Assembly: GCF_030486595.1 (NCBI RefSeq)
Contig: NZ_JAUJZH010000013.1
Location: 62,001 to 126,000 of the forward strand
DNA: 64,000 nt
Reading direction: 5' to 3'
Origin: Variovorax ginsengisoli
GTDB taxonomy: Bacteria > Pseudomonadota > Gammaproteobacteria > Burkholderiales > Burkholderiaceae_C
The notes beneath the pieces are model-generated. The model saw only the letters and a program-made list of their open reading frames with translations. It searched no databases and was not told where the DNA came from. Of this stretch, positions 32,856 through 40,259 are shown one piece after another. Made by a program: the position numbers and the translations under genes. The first letter of the stretch is position 1. Each line of letters begins with the position of its first letter.

Positions 32856-34565
32856 CTAGTGATCGAAGTGAAACCCCACCGTCGCCCGCTCGCCCGCGCG
32901 CCTTGAGGTCACGCGGTCGGCGAAGCGCCGCAAGAGGAAGCCGGCCAGCCGGCGCTCGCCATGGTCGGACTCGATGATCTCCTCGATCGAGGGCCGCTGT
33001 TCCGGCAGTTCGAGCTGCTCGCCGACATAGGACACCCTCAGGTCCAGGTTGAACTCGTCGAACGATGCCTCGATGTGCAGCGGCCCCGAGGCGACGCCGC
33101 TCCCCGCCAGCGTCTCGATCGATTGCACGAGATTGAACTTGGCCCGCTCGATCACGTCGGAGCGCGCGCCCCAGGCCGCGCCCTGGCCGTCGAGGAACTC
33201 CTCCAGCGCCTCGGGGTCGATCGCTTCGGGCGCGACGCTCATCGAGACGCTGCGCCGAAGCCCGATGCGGAACAACAGATTCAGGCCGAGCCCCACCAGC
33301 GTGCCGAACACCAGCGAATTGCCGAACGATGGCCGCAGCGCCGGCGGCAGCACCACCAGCAGACCCGGGAAGATCTCCACCGCCAGGCCGAACACGATCG
33401 CCAGCCCGATCACCAGCGTCTTGCGGGCGTCGAGCAGGCGCGAGGTCATGATGACCAGGCCGTTGGTGACGATGAAGGTCGACGAGAACACCAGCGCCGC
33501 GCCGAGCACCGACCGCGGAACGAGGTTGAAGAGCATGCCCAGCTTCGGCACGAAGGCGAAGACCAGCAGGATGGCGGCCACCGACCAGCCGACGCGCCGG
33601 CTGGCCACGCCGGTGGCGGTCGCCAGGCCGACCGCGCTGCTCGATGAATTGATGCCCGGTGCGCCGATCGCGCCGGCGACGACCGCGCCGAGCCCGTCGG
33701 CCAGCACGCCGCGGCTGATGGAGCGCATGTCGGCGCGTACCCAGCCCACCTGAGTGGCCTTCTGCGAGGTCGTCACGTTGCCGATCACCTTCAGCACCGC
33801 GGCGACCGCTCCGATCAGGAACGGCAGCAGCAGGCCGGCATCGAAGGACCAGCCCACGTGGCCCAGCAGGGGTGCCGCGAACGCGGGCGCATCGGACAGG
33901 CGGGCGACTTCCTCGGCATCGAAACGCCCGAGCAGCCAGCCGGCCGCGCAGCCCGCCACCAGCCCGATCAGCACGCTGAAGACCCGCAGCGCGCCCCGGC
34001 CCCACACGTTCAGCGCCACCATCAGGCCGAGCGTGCCCAGGCCCAGCAGCAAGTCGACTTCGGCCGGTTCAGCGACCGATGGGCCCCCACCGAGCGCGGT
34101 GCGCAGACCGACCACGCCCACCGAGATGCCGGTCAGCAGCACCACCAGGCCGGTGATCTCGGGCGTGAAGATCGGACGCAGGCGCGGCAGCACGCGCGCC
34201 AGCGCGACCTCGAACAGGCCGGCCAGCATGGTCATGCCGAAGACCGCGGCGAGGTTGCCGCTGCGCGCCGCCACCAGCGAAGGCACGATGTAGACCACGC
34301 TGGAGGTCGGTTGGCACAGGAAGCCCGAGCCGATCGGCCCGATCGTGATGACCTGCAGCAAGGTCGCGACGGCCAGCGCGATCAAGGTGGCACTGACCAG
34401 CGAGGCCGCGACCTCGGCCGAGGCGCCGGCTGCCTGCGCGATCAGCACCGGGTAGACCAGGTAGATCGACATCAGCCCGACATGCTGCAGTCCGCTGAGG
34501 ATGTTGATGCCCAGCGGCGGCGTGTCGTCGACGCCGTAGATGAGCCCGGCAGGCTTGTGCGACAT
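32856..34565 (-). CDS. NCS2-type nucleobase permease with C-terminal ATPase-like domain
   Basis: 569 residues from the ATG at 34565. Residues 1 to about 430 are an NCS2/UraA-fold permease of about 14 helices: GLIYGVDDTPPLGINILSGLQHVGLMSIYLVYPVLI, QPTSSVVYIVPSL, GAVAAVLKVIGNVTTSQKATQ and APGINSSSSAVGLATATGVASRRVG. The last 135 residues are soluble and look like a degenerate GHKL/HATPase module (ASFDEFNLDLRVSYVGEQLELP ... LAGFLLRRFADRV ... ATVGFHFDH). The permease probably moves xanthine, urate or uracil by proton symport. The tail may sense or regulate; that is inference. Confidence 0.82.
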   Translation of the reverse strand: MSHKPAGLIYGVDDTPPLGINILSGLQHVGLMSIYLVYPVLIAQAAGASAEVAASLVSATLIALAVATLLQVITIGPIGSGFLCQPTSSVVYIVPSLVAARSGNLAAVFGMTMLAGLFEVALARVLPRLRPIFTPEITGLVVLLTGISVGVVGLRTALGGGPSVAEPAEVDLLLGLGTLGLMVALNVWGRGALRVFSVLIGLVAGCAAGWLLGRFDAEEVARLSDAPAFAAPLLGHVGWSFDAGLLLPFLIGAVAAVLKVIGNVTTSQKATQVGWVRADMRSISRGVLADGLGAVVAGAIGAPGINSSSSAVGLATATGVASRRVGWSVAAILLVFAFVPKLGMLFNLVPRSVLGAALVFSSTFIVTNGLVIMTSRLLDARKTLVIGLAIVFGLAVEIFPGLLVVLPPALRPSFGNSLVFGTLVGLGLNLLFRIGLRRSVSMSVAPEAIDPEALEEFLDGQGAAWGARSDVIERAKFNLVQSIETLAGSGVASGPLHIEASFDEFNLDLRVSYVGEQLELPEQRPSIEEIIESDHGERRLAGFLLRRFADRVTSRRAGERATVGFHFDH

Positions 34566-34864
34566 CGGCTTCCAGTCCTGGTGGCTCGATGTGTCCGTCA
34601 AGCCGATGGTTGAGACGCGCGGCCGGCGGCATGGGTTTGCCGGGGGCCGCCGCATCATAGCGGGCGAGGTGCTGTCGCAGCGACGCCGCATCAGACCTGC
34701 TGCGCGCGGAATCTCCCGCGCCTGGAGCAGTCCCGATCAAGGGTTTCCACGAAAACGAAAGCGTTCAGGCCGTGACTTATTGCACTGGGTGCACTGGGCG
34801 AAACTGTATCTAATTGTGTAGTGAGCCGTCCCGCCTCCCATTCGCGATTTCAAAGGAGTCTTTC
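34566..34864. other. 299-bp intergenic region between NCS2 permease and lipoprotein genes
   Basis: No coding frame that I can support. It drops in GC towards 34740-34860 and holds a tandem 9-bp repeat and the likely promoter of the lipoprotein gene. The ribosome-binding site AAAGGAGTC is at 34851-34859. Confidence 0.5.
34781..34798 (+). repeat. tandem 9-bp direct repeat upstream of the secreted-repeat lipoprotein
   Basis: TGCACTGGG occurs twice head to tail, about 66 bases before the GTG start. It may be an activator or sigma-factor binding site. Confidence 0.4.
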
Positions 34865-35257
34865 GTGCGAATTGCCGCCAGTCTCGCCATCACCCTGACC
34901 CTGCTCGCCGGTTGCGCAACGCATGCGCCCACCAAGGAGTTCTCGACCGTGAACCTTGTCAACGGCATGCTCGTCAACGACAAGGGGTTCACGCTCTACA
35001 CGTACGACAAGGACGCACCGAACAGTGGCCGCTCGACCTGCTATGGCAACTGTGCGGTGACCTGGCCACCGGTCTTGGCCGCCGAAGGCACCAAGCCGAG
35101 CGGCGGCCTGTCGCTGATCACCCGCGACGACGGCGCCAAGCAGTGGGCATTCAAGGGTCAACCGCTGTACACCTGGCCCGAGGACCAGGAGCCCGGTGAC
35201 GTCTACGGCGACGACTACGACAAGGTCTGGCACGTCATCAAGACGAGCCAGCTCTGA
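34865..35257 (+). CDS. lipoprotein with secreted COG4315-type repeat
   Basis: 130 residues from the GTG at 34865 (AAAGGAGTC 6 bases upstream). Signal peptide with lipobox LLAGC. The mature part has two copies of the 'secreted repeat of unknown function': NGMLVNDKGFTLYTYDKDAPNSGRSTCYGNCAVTWPPVLA and ITRDDGAKQWAFKGQPLYTWPEDQEPGDVYGD. This family is frequent near redox, copper and ECF-sigma genes. The two Cys in STCYGNC may form a disulfide. The cupredoxin-like gene follows 4 bases later. Confidence 0.85.
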   Translation: MRIAASLAITLTLLAGCATHAPTKEFSTVNLVNGMLVNDKGFTLYTYDKDAPNSGRSTCYGNCAVTWPPVLAAEGTKPSGGLSLITRDDGAKQWAFKGQPLYTWPEDQEPGDVYGDDYDKVWHVIKTSQL

Positions 35258-35261
35258 TCAC

Positions 35262-35942
35262 ATGCGCAACCCTCCGCCCTTTCGCGTGCCAGGCATGCGC
35301 GGTTCATTCGTCGCATTCGCCAGCGCGCTTCTTTGCACGCTCTGTGCGGCGACCCCTCTGCAGGTTGGCGTCCTCGACAAGGATGGACAGCCCGTCGTCG
35401 ATGCAGTGGTCGTCGTGATCACCGCTTCGAAGGCCGCGCCATCTCGGCCGCTGCCCAAGGAAGTGACGATCAGCCAGGAGAAGATGCGCTTCGTGCCGGC
35501 CGTGAGTCTGGTGGCCCCCGGGGCGAAGGCGCACTTCGTCAACAACGACCCGTGGGACCACCACGTGCGCGCTTCCGCCGCCGGTGTCGCACAGTTCGAC
35601 GCCGGTCCCGGAGGCAGCTTCGAGCTGATGATCTCGGGCAAGCCCGAAGGCAAACCCGGCAAGACCGCCGACGCCATCTTCGACAAGCCCGGCGCCGTGC
35701 TGCTCGGCTGCCACTTGCACAACTCGATGCGCGGCCATGTCTACGTGAGCGATTCGCCCTGGGCGGCGCTGACGGGCCCGGACGGCCTCGCCATGCTCGA
35801 TGCTCCTGACGGTGCCGCGTCGATCAAGGTGTGGCACGCGGACCAGCTGATCGACATCGCGCCGCTGCAGGTCATGCTGGGTGACGGGCCCGCGAAGGCC
35901 ACGCTCCAGCTCAACGTGGTTCCGCGGCGCAAGCGGATATGA
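35262..35942 (+). CDS. periplasmic cupredoxin/plastocyanin-like protein
   Basis: 226 residues from the ATG at 35262, 4 bases after the lipoprotein gene. A signal peptide (residues about 12-31) precedes a cupredoxin-like domain with likely type-1 copper ligands: His in NNDPWDHHVRAS and Cys, His, Met in GCHLHNSMRGHVYV. Plastocyanin-like proteins of this kind are annotated near methylamine utilisation or copper genes. The last 40 residues form an extra beta-rich module. It is probably a periplasmic electron carrier or copper-binding protein working with the preceding lipoprotein. Confidence 0.8.
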   Translation: MRNPPPFRVPGMRGSFVAFASALLCTLCAATPLQVGVLDKDGQPVVDAVVVVITASKAAPSRPLPKEVTISQEKMRFVPAVSLVAPGAKAHFVNNDPWDHHVRASAAGVAQFDAGPGGSFELMISGKPEGKPGKTADAIFDKPGAVLLGCHLHNSMRGHVYVSDSPWAALTGPDGLAMLDAPDGAASIKVWHADQLIDIAPLQVMLGDGPAKATLQLNVVPRRKRI

Positions 35943-35978
35943 GACCTGGGCGATGACCGATCCCGGCGCTTCCGAGCA

Positions 35979-37196
35979 TCAAGAAACCCGATGTTGAAGC
36001 ACGATGCCTTGTGACTCGAGATCGGTCAGCTCATCCGTCGAGAAGCCGGCCTCCTTGAGGACATCGAACGTGTGCTCACCGATGTGCGGGGCACGCGCCG
36101 TGTCATGCGGCGCCACGCCATCGAAATGAATCGGGCAGCCCAGTGAGCGGGTCGTACCACCATCCGGATGCTCGACATCCACGACCATGTCGATGGCGCG
36201 AGTCTGTGGATGCTCCATGGCCTCCTTGACGTTGTTGACCGGGCCTACCGGCACGTCATGCGACTCGAACACGCTGATCCAGTGCGAAGCATCCTGCTTT
36301 GCCAACTCGGCGGTGATCAGGCGCTCGAGGGCGTCCCTGTTCGCAAGCCGATCGCGCCCCGTCAAGAAGCGCACGTCATCGATCCATTCCGGATGATCGA
36401 GAACCGAGGCGATGCGCTTCCAGTTCGCCTGGTTGCCGCCACCCAATGCGATCTGTCCGGTGCGGCACTTGTAGGTCTGGTAGGGCGCGATCAGCGGATG
36501 GGCGGTACCCATCGGCTCGGCAATCGCCCCATTGAAGAAGTAGGCCGCGGCGAACCAATACATCTGCTGCATCGAGGCCTGCAGGAGTGAGGTGTCCACG
36601 CGACTGCCTTCACCGGTGCGCAGCCTCTTCACATAAGCCGTCACGACGCCGAGCGCGGCAAGGATGCCCGCGTTGATGTCGGACACCGAGTTGCCAGGCT
36701 TCACCAGATTGTCTGGCCCGGAGCCAGTGACGCTGATGAGACCAGAGAAGGCCTGCAGCACCAGATCGAAGCCACCCTTGTCGGCCATCGGGCCAGTTGG
36801 ACCGTAGCCGCTGATGGAGCAGTAGACCAGTTGCGGATTGATCTTGCGCAAGGCCTCGTAGCCAAGGCCAAGTGCATCAAGCTTCCCGCGACGGAAGTTC
36901 TCCGTCACGACATCGCTCCGTGCAGCGAGGCGCTCGATGATTTGACGCCCCGCTGGCTTGCGGATATCGACGGCGACCGAACGCTTGCCGCGGTTGAGCA
37001 TGAGGAAGCCAGGCGCAAGGCCAGGATCTCCCGGTTTCGCATATCCGCGCGCATCGTCTCCGCCCGGGAATTTCTCGATCTTGATCACCTCGGCACCCAT
37101 GTCCGAGAGCATCAAACCGCAGGTCGGTCCTGCCATGATCTGCGAAAGCTCGAGGACACGCACGCCGGCGAGCGGCAGGTCGTTGCTCGATTTCAT
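35979..37196 (-). CDS. CaiB/BaiF family (class III) CoA-transferase
   Basis: 405 residues, the usual length. Family motifs: LAGVRVLELSQIMAGPTCGLMLSDMGAEVIKIEKFPGGDDAR, NRGKRSVAVDIRKP, VVTENFRRGKLDALGLGYEAL and catalytic D144 in DKGGFDLVLQAFSG. It moves CoA between a CoA thioester and a free acid. The ATG shares one base with the stop of the crotonase gene (TGATG), so the two are coupled. GC content and codon use are visibly lower than in flanking genes, suggesting acquisition by transfer. Confidence 0.93.
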   Translation of the reverse strand: MKSSNDLPLAGVRVLELSQIMAGPTCGLMLSDMGAEVIKIEKFPGGDDARGYAKPGDPGLAPGFLMLNRGKRSVAVDIRKPAGRQIIERLAARSDVVTENFRRGKLDALGLGYEALRKINPQLVYCSISGYGPTGPMADKGGFDLVLQAFSGLISVTGSGPDNLVKPGNSVSDINAGILAALGVVTAYVKRLRTGEGSRVDTSLLQASMQQMYWFAAAYFFNGAIAEPMGTAHPLIAPYQTYKCRTGQIALGGGNQANWKRIASVLDHPEWIDDVRFLTGRDRLANRDALERLITAELAKQDASHWISVFESHDVPVGPVNNVKEAMEHPQTRAIDMVVDVEHPDGGTTRSLGCPIHFDGVAPHDTARAPHIGEHTFDVLKEAGFSTDELTDLESQGIVLQHRVS

Positions 37197-37981
37197 CAGC
37201 GACCCTTGAAGACAGGCTTGCGCTTCTCGGCAAAAGCCGCAAGCGCTTCGCCGATGTCCTCCGTCTTCAGGCTTGCATGGTAGGCAGCCTTCGCTGCCTC
37301 CTCGTCGTACTGCTGACGCGCGATGTCGTTGAGCACGGTCTTGATCGACACCAAGGGCACCGGTGCCATCGCGAGCAGCTCATCAATCCAACGCTGCATT
37401 TCTGCCTCGAAGAGCGCAGCGGGAACGACGGCGTCGAGGTATCCGATTGCGCGCATCTCGTTGGCATCGATCTGGCGCGAGGTCAGGAAGAGCTTCTTGG
37501 CCGGACCAATGCCGAGACGCGATACCCAACGACGCAGGCCGTGGCCGTAGTAGTGCAGCCCGAGGCGCGCCGCTGGCATGAACATGCGGATGCCTTCCGC
37601 CCCGATACGGAAGTCGCAAGCCAGAGCCAAGTCCGTCGAGCCGCCATACACGGGCCCGTCGAGCCGAGCGATGGTGATCGCCCGCGCATTCTCGACTTCG
37701 TCTGTCAGCACCTCGAAGGAGTTCTCGGTGCTTTGGCCAGCGACCTTGCCCAGTCGCGTCAAATCGAAGCCCGAGCTGAAAGTCTTTCCCTCTCCTCGGA
37801 ACACGATGACACGAACATCGTGGTTGGCGTTGAGCTCCTTCAGATAGCCGCGAAGGATCGCAACGTCGTCCGGCTCGATGCGATTGTGATTCGCCGGCCG
37901 GCGGAAAGTGATCGTTGCGAGCGCGCCTTCGATCGAAAGGGCTGGGGGCTGGGACAGCGCGGCAGTAGTCGTGGAGGTCAT
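37196..37981 (-). CDS. crotonase-fold enzyme lacking both hydratase glutamates
   Basis: 261 residues from the ATG at 37981. The crotonase fold is clear: TFRRPANHNRI, oxyanion loop EGKTFSSGFDLTRLG, YGGSTDLALACDFRIG and PAARLGLHYYG. At the two positions of the catalytic Glu pair of enoyl-CoA hydratase (Glu144/Glu164 of the rat enzyme) this protein has D117 and A137. Hydration of a 2-enoyl-CoA is therefore unlikely; isomerase, decarboxylase, hydrolase or dehalogenase-type chemistry is possible. It is coupled to the CaiB gene, and the Bug gene ends 44 bases upstream. Confidence 0.85.
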   Translation of the reverse strand: MTSTTTAALSQPPALSIEGALATITFRRPANHNRIEPDDVAILRGYLKELNANHDVRVIVFRGEGKTFSSGFDLTRLGKVAGQSTENSFEVLTDEVENARAITIARLDGPVYGGSTDLALACDFRIGAEGIRMFMPAARLGLHYYGHGLRRWVSRLGIGPAKKLFLTSRQIDANEMRAIGYLDAVVPAALFEAEMQRWIDELLAMAPVPLVSIKTVLNDIARQQYDEEAAKAAYHASLKTEDIGEALAAFAEKRKPVFKGR

Positions 37982-38025
37982 TGAACAGGAAGGCTGATTG
38001 ACGGATTGGAAATCGACACGTGAGA

Positions 38026-39009
38026 TCATTCGAAGACGATGTTTTGTTCTCGAATGAGGGCGCCCCACTTTTGGTAGTCCTTGCGAACGAGGTCTTGTGC
38101 CTCTTGCGGAGTGGAGAGGCGAACGACGCTACCGAGCGAAACGAAGCGGTCACGCACCGACGGCGTGGACAAGGCGGAGTTCAGGGCCTCGTTGAGCTTG
38201 GCCAGGATCGGGGCCGGAAGATTCTTCGGTGCCGCAATCAGAAAGACACCCTGCGCGTCGTAGCCTGGCACTCCCTGTTCTGCCACGGGCTTCACGCCGG
38301 GCAGGGTCGGCACTTCACGCGTCGACGTCACTGCAATGGCCCGCGCGCGGCCCGACTGAACCACGGCGACGGCGGGCGCGATCGTTGCGAATGACACCTT
38401 GACCACTCCACCCATCAAGTCGGTCATCGCCGGACCGGAGCCGCGGTAGGGCACATGGACCATGTCCGTCTTGGTGGCCGCCTTCAGCAACTCACCGGAG
38501 AGGTGGTGAATGGTGCCGAGACCGGACGTCGAATAGTTCAGCGAACCAGGCGCCTTGCGCATCAGCGCAGTCAGCTCGGGGAGATTCGTCGCCGGCACCG
38601 ATGGATTCACCAGGATGACCAAAGGCGACTGCGACACGATCCCCACGTATGCGAACGAGGTCATCGGGTCGTAACCGACCTTGTGCGCGTGCGGAATGAT
38701 CGTGAGCGGACCGCCATCGATGAGGCCGATCGTGTAGCCGTCCGCCGGCGAGTTGGCGAGCAGGTCACCTGCGATCGCGCCGCCGGCGCCAGGCTTGTAG
38801 TCGATGACGACGGTTTGCCCCAGCACCTTCTCCATTGCGGGCGCCAGGTCGCGAGCAACCTGGTCAGCCGCGCCACCAGGGGTGTAACCCAGGACCATCC
38901 GGATGGGTCGGTTCGGATACTCCGAGGATTGAGCTGCCTGGGAGGCGAGCGAAGCGAGGGCCATCAACGAGCCGGCGATGGCGTTTCGGGTAAATACACT
39001 GGTCTTCAT
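38026..39009 (-). CDS. Bug/TctC-family periplasmic receptor (lower-GC cassette)
   Basis: 327 residues from the ATG at 39009, with GGAGACAC directly upstream. A signal peptide ends near SQAAQS. Bug motifs: YPNRPIRMVLGYTPGGAADQVARDLAP, DYKPGAGGAIAGDLLA, ADGYTIGLI, HVPYRGSGPAMTDLMGGVVKVSF. It is the first gene of a three-gene minus-strand cassette with the crotonase and CaiB CoA-transferase, so its ligand is probably the acid that CaiB activates. The direct repeat GATATATT lies in its promoter. Confidence 0.92.
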   Translation of the reverse strand: MKTSVFTRNAIAGSLMALASLASQAAQSSEYPNRPIRMVLGYTPGGAADQVARDLAPAMEKVLGQTVVIDYKPGAGGAIAGDLLANSPADGYTIGLIDGGPLTIIPHAHKVGYDPMTSFAYVGIVSQSPLVILVNPSVPATNLPELTALMRKAPGSLNYSTSGLGTIHHLSGELLKAATKTDMVHVPYRGSGPAMTDLMGGVVKVSFATIAPAVAVVQSGRARAIAVTSTREVPTLPGVKPVAEQGVPGYDAQGVFLIAAPKNLPAPILAKLNEALNSALSTPSVRDRFVSLGSVVRLSTPQEAQDLVRKDYQKWGALIREQNIVFE

Positions 39010-39020
39010 GTGTCTCCGTG

Positions 39021-39049
39021 GATATATTCTCATGCGATTTCGATATATT
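39021..39049. promoter_or_regulatory. candidate GntR operator: direct repeat GATATATT
   Basis: Two GATATATT copies (39021-39028 and 39042-39049), 21 bases apart, two helical turns, in the 56-base AT-rich gap between divergent Bug and GntR genes. Confidence 0.5.
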
Positions 39050-39065
39050 AAAATGGCCTTTCAAT

Positions 39066-39758
39066 ATGCACACTGGTGAAAACCCACGTACTCCCGGCGC
39101 CCCAACCATGGCGGCGCAGATTCGTCGCGCGGTGATCGAAGACCTGCACCGCGGGGCGCTTGAGCCGGGGATGGCAATCGACGAACAAACCCTCTGCGAG
39201 CGCTTCAGCACCTCGAGAACACCCGTGCGCGAGGCAATGCTTCAACTTGCGAGCGAAGGCTTCCTGTCGGCCGGCCAACGCTCCGGCGTTGTTGTTCCCA
39301 AACTCTCCGTCTCCCGGCTGCGAGAAATCCTGGAAACGCTGGCCGAGATGGAAGCGGCTGCCGCGAAGTTTGCGACGCGTCGTATGACCTCAGCCCTCGG
39401 AAAGGAGCTGCGTTCGTCTTTCGAGCGCTGTGAATCGGCCGCGAAATCCGCTGACGCCCTGGCCTACCGAGATGCGAACGACGCCTTTCACGAGGTGATC
39501 TACAGGGCTGCCCACAACGAACTGCTGATCGGGCAGATTCGCATGTTGCGCACGCGCTGCGCCGCATACACCCGCGATCGGTTCGACTCGCCCGGACGAA
39601 TCCAGCTCTCGCTCCAGGAGCACCGCAAACTGCTGCTGGAGATCGAGAGCGGTGACCCCGCGCGAGGACACGCGGCGATGCTCGAACACATCAGCATTGG
39701 TGGGCGCGACTTCGCCGAGTTCGTCAGCCGGCTGCCAACGCAGTACATCGGCGAATAG
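39066..39758 (+). CDS. GntR-family (FadR/VanR-type) transcriptional regulator
   Basis: 230 residues from the ATG at 39066. N-terminal winged HTH (AAQIRRAVIEDLHRGALEPGMAIDEQTLCERFSTSRTPVREAMLQLASEGFLSAG) and an FCD-type all-helical effector domain with metal-binding His residues (YRDANDAFHEVIYRAAHNELL ... LQEHRKLLLEIESGDPARGHAAMLEHI). It is divergent from the Bug-crotonase-CaiB operon, its most likely target, with a direct repeat between them. Composition matches that operon. Confidence 0.93.
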   Translation: MHTGENPRTPGAPTMAAQIRRAVIEDLHRGALEPGMAIDEQTLCERFSTSRTPVREAMLQLASEGFLSAGQRSGVVVPKLSVSRLREILETLAEMEAAAAKFATRRMTSALGKELRSSFERCESAAKSADALAYRDANDAFHEVIYRAAHNELLIGQIRMLRTRCAAYTRDRFDSPGRIQLSLQEHRKLLLEIESGDPARGHAAMLEHISIGGRDFAEFVSRLPTQYIGE

Positions 39759-39818
39759 GCGCGCGGCCGTATGACGCAGAATCGGTCGCCCTTCGCCAAC
39801 CCCGGAAGAACTCCCTCC

Positions 39819-40190
39819 ATGCCCCGTCCCGTCCTAGACGAAGCCCACATCCATCCGGCCATCCGCACCCGGCTGGCCGAAAACCGGCAGGCCATCGTGC
39901 GCGAGGTCATGGCTGCGATCGCTGCCAGCGACATCGTGGTGGTCGGCATGGCGATGAACCCGTTCCCGCGCAAGGCGCGCAAGCTCCTCGACCACGCGAA
40001 GCTGCCGCACCGCTATCTCCAGTACGGCAGCTACCTGAGCCGATGGCGCGATCGCAACGCGCTCAAGATGTGGACCGGCTGGCCGACCTTCCCGATGATC
40101 TTCGTCAAGGGCGTGCTGATCGGCGGCGCGAACGACTTGCAGCAGCTGATCGGCAGCGGCGAGCTGAAGGCGATGCTCCAGCCCGATTGA
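39819..40190 (+). CDS. glutaredoxin-fold protein without cysteines
   Basis: 123 residues from the ATG at 39819 (an in-frame ATG at 39771 has no ribosome-binding site). The fold reads as glutaredoxin: DIVVVGMAMNPFPRKARKLLDHAKLPHRYLQYGSYLSRW and KMWTGWPTFPMIFVKGVLIGGANDLQQLI, with the cis-Pro TFP and GG motifs kept. The CPYC/CGFS active site is replaced by NPFP (47-50), and the protein has no cysteine at all. It cannot be a thiol redox enzyme, so a binding or structural role is likely. It follows GntR and precedes SulP. Confidence 0.8.
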   Translation: MPRPVLDEAHIHPAIRTRLAENRQAIVREVMAAIAASDIVVVGMAMNPFPRKARKLLDHAKLPHRYLQYGSYLSRWRDRNALKMWTGWPTFPMIFVKGVLIGGANDLQQLIGSGELKAMLQPD

Positions 40191-40259
40191 CGAAAATCAA
40201 TCCGCCGCCGCCGACCCGGCGGATACTGCGATCTGCTCTTCACCCTGGCGGGGTTTCAC

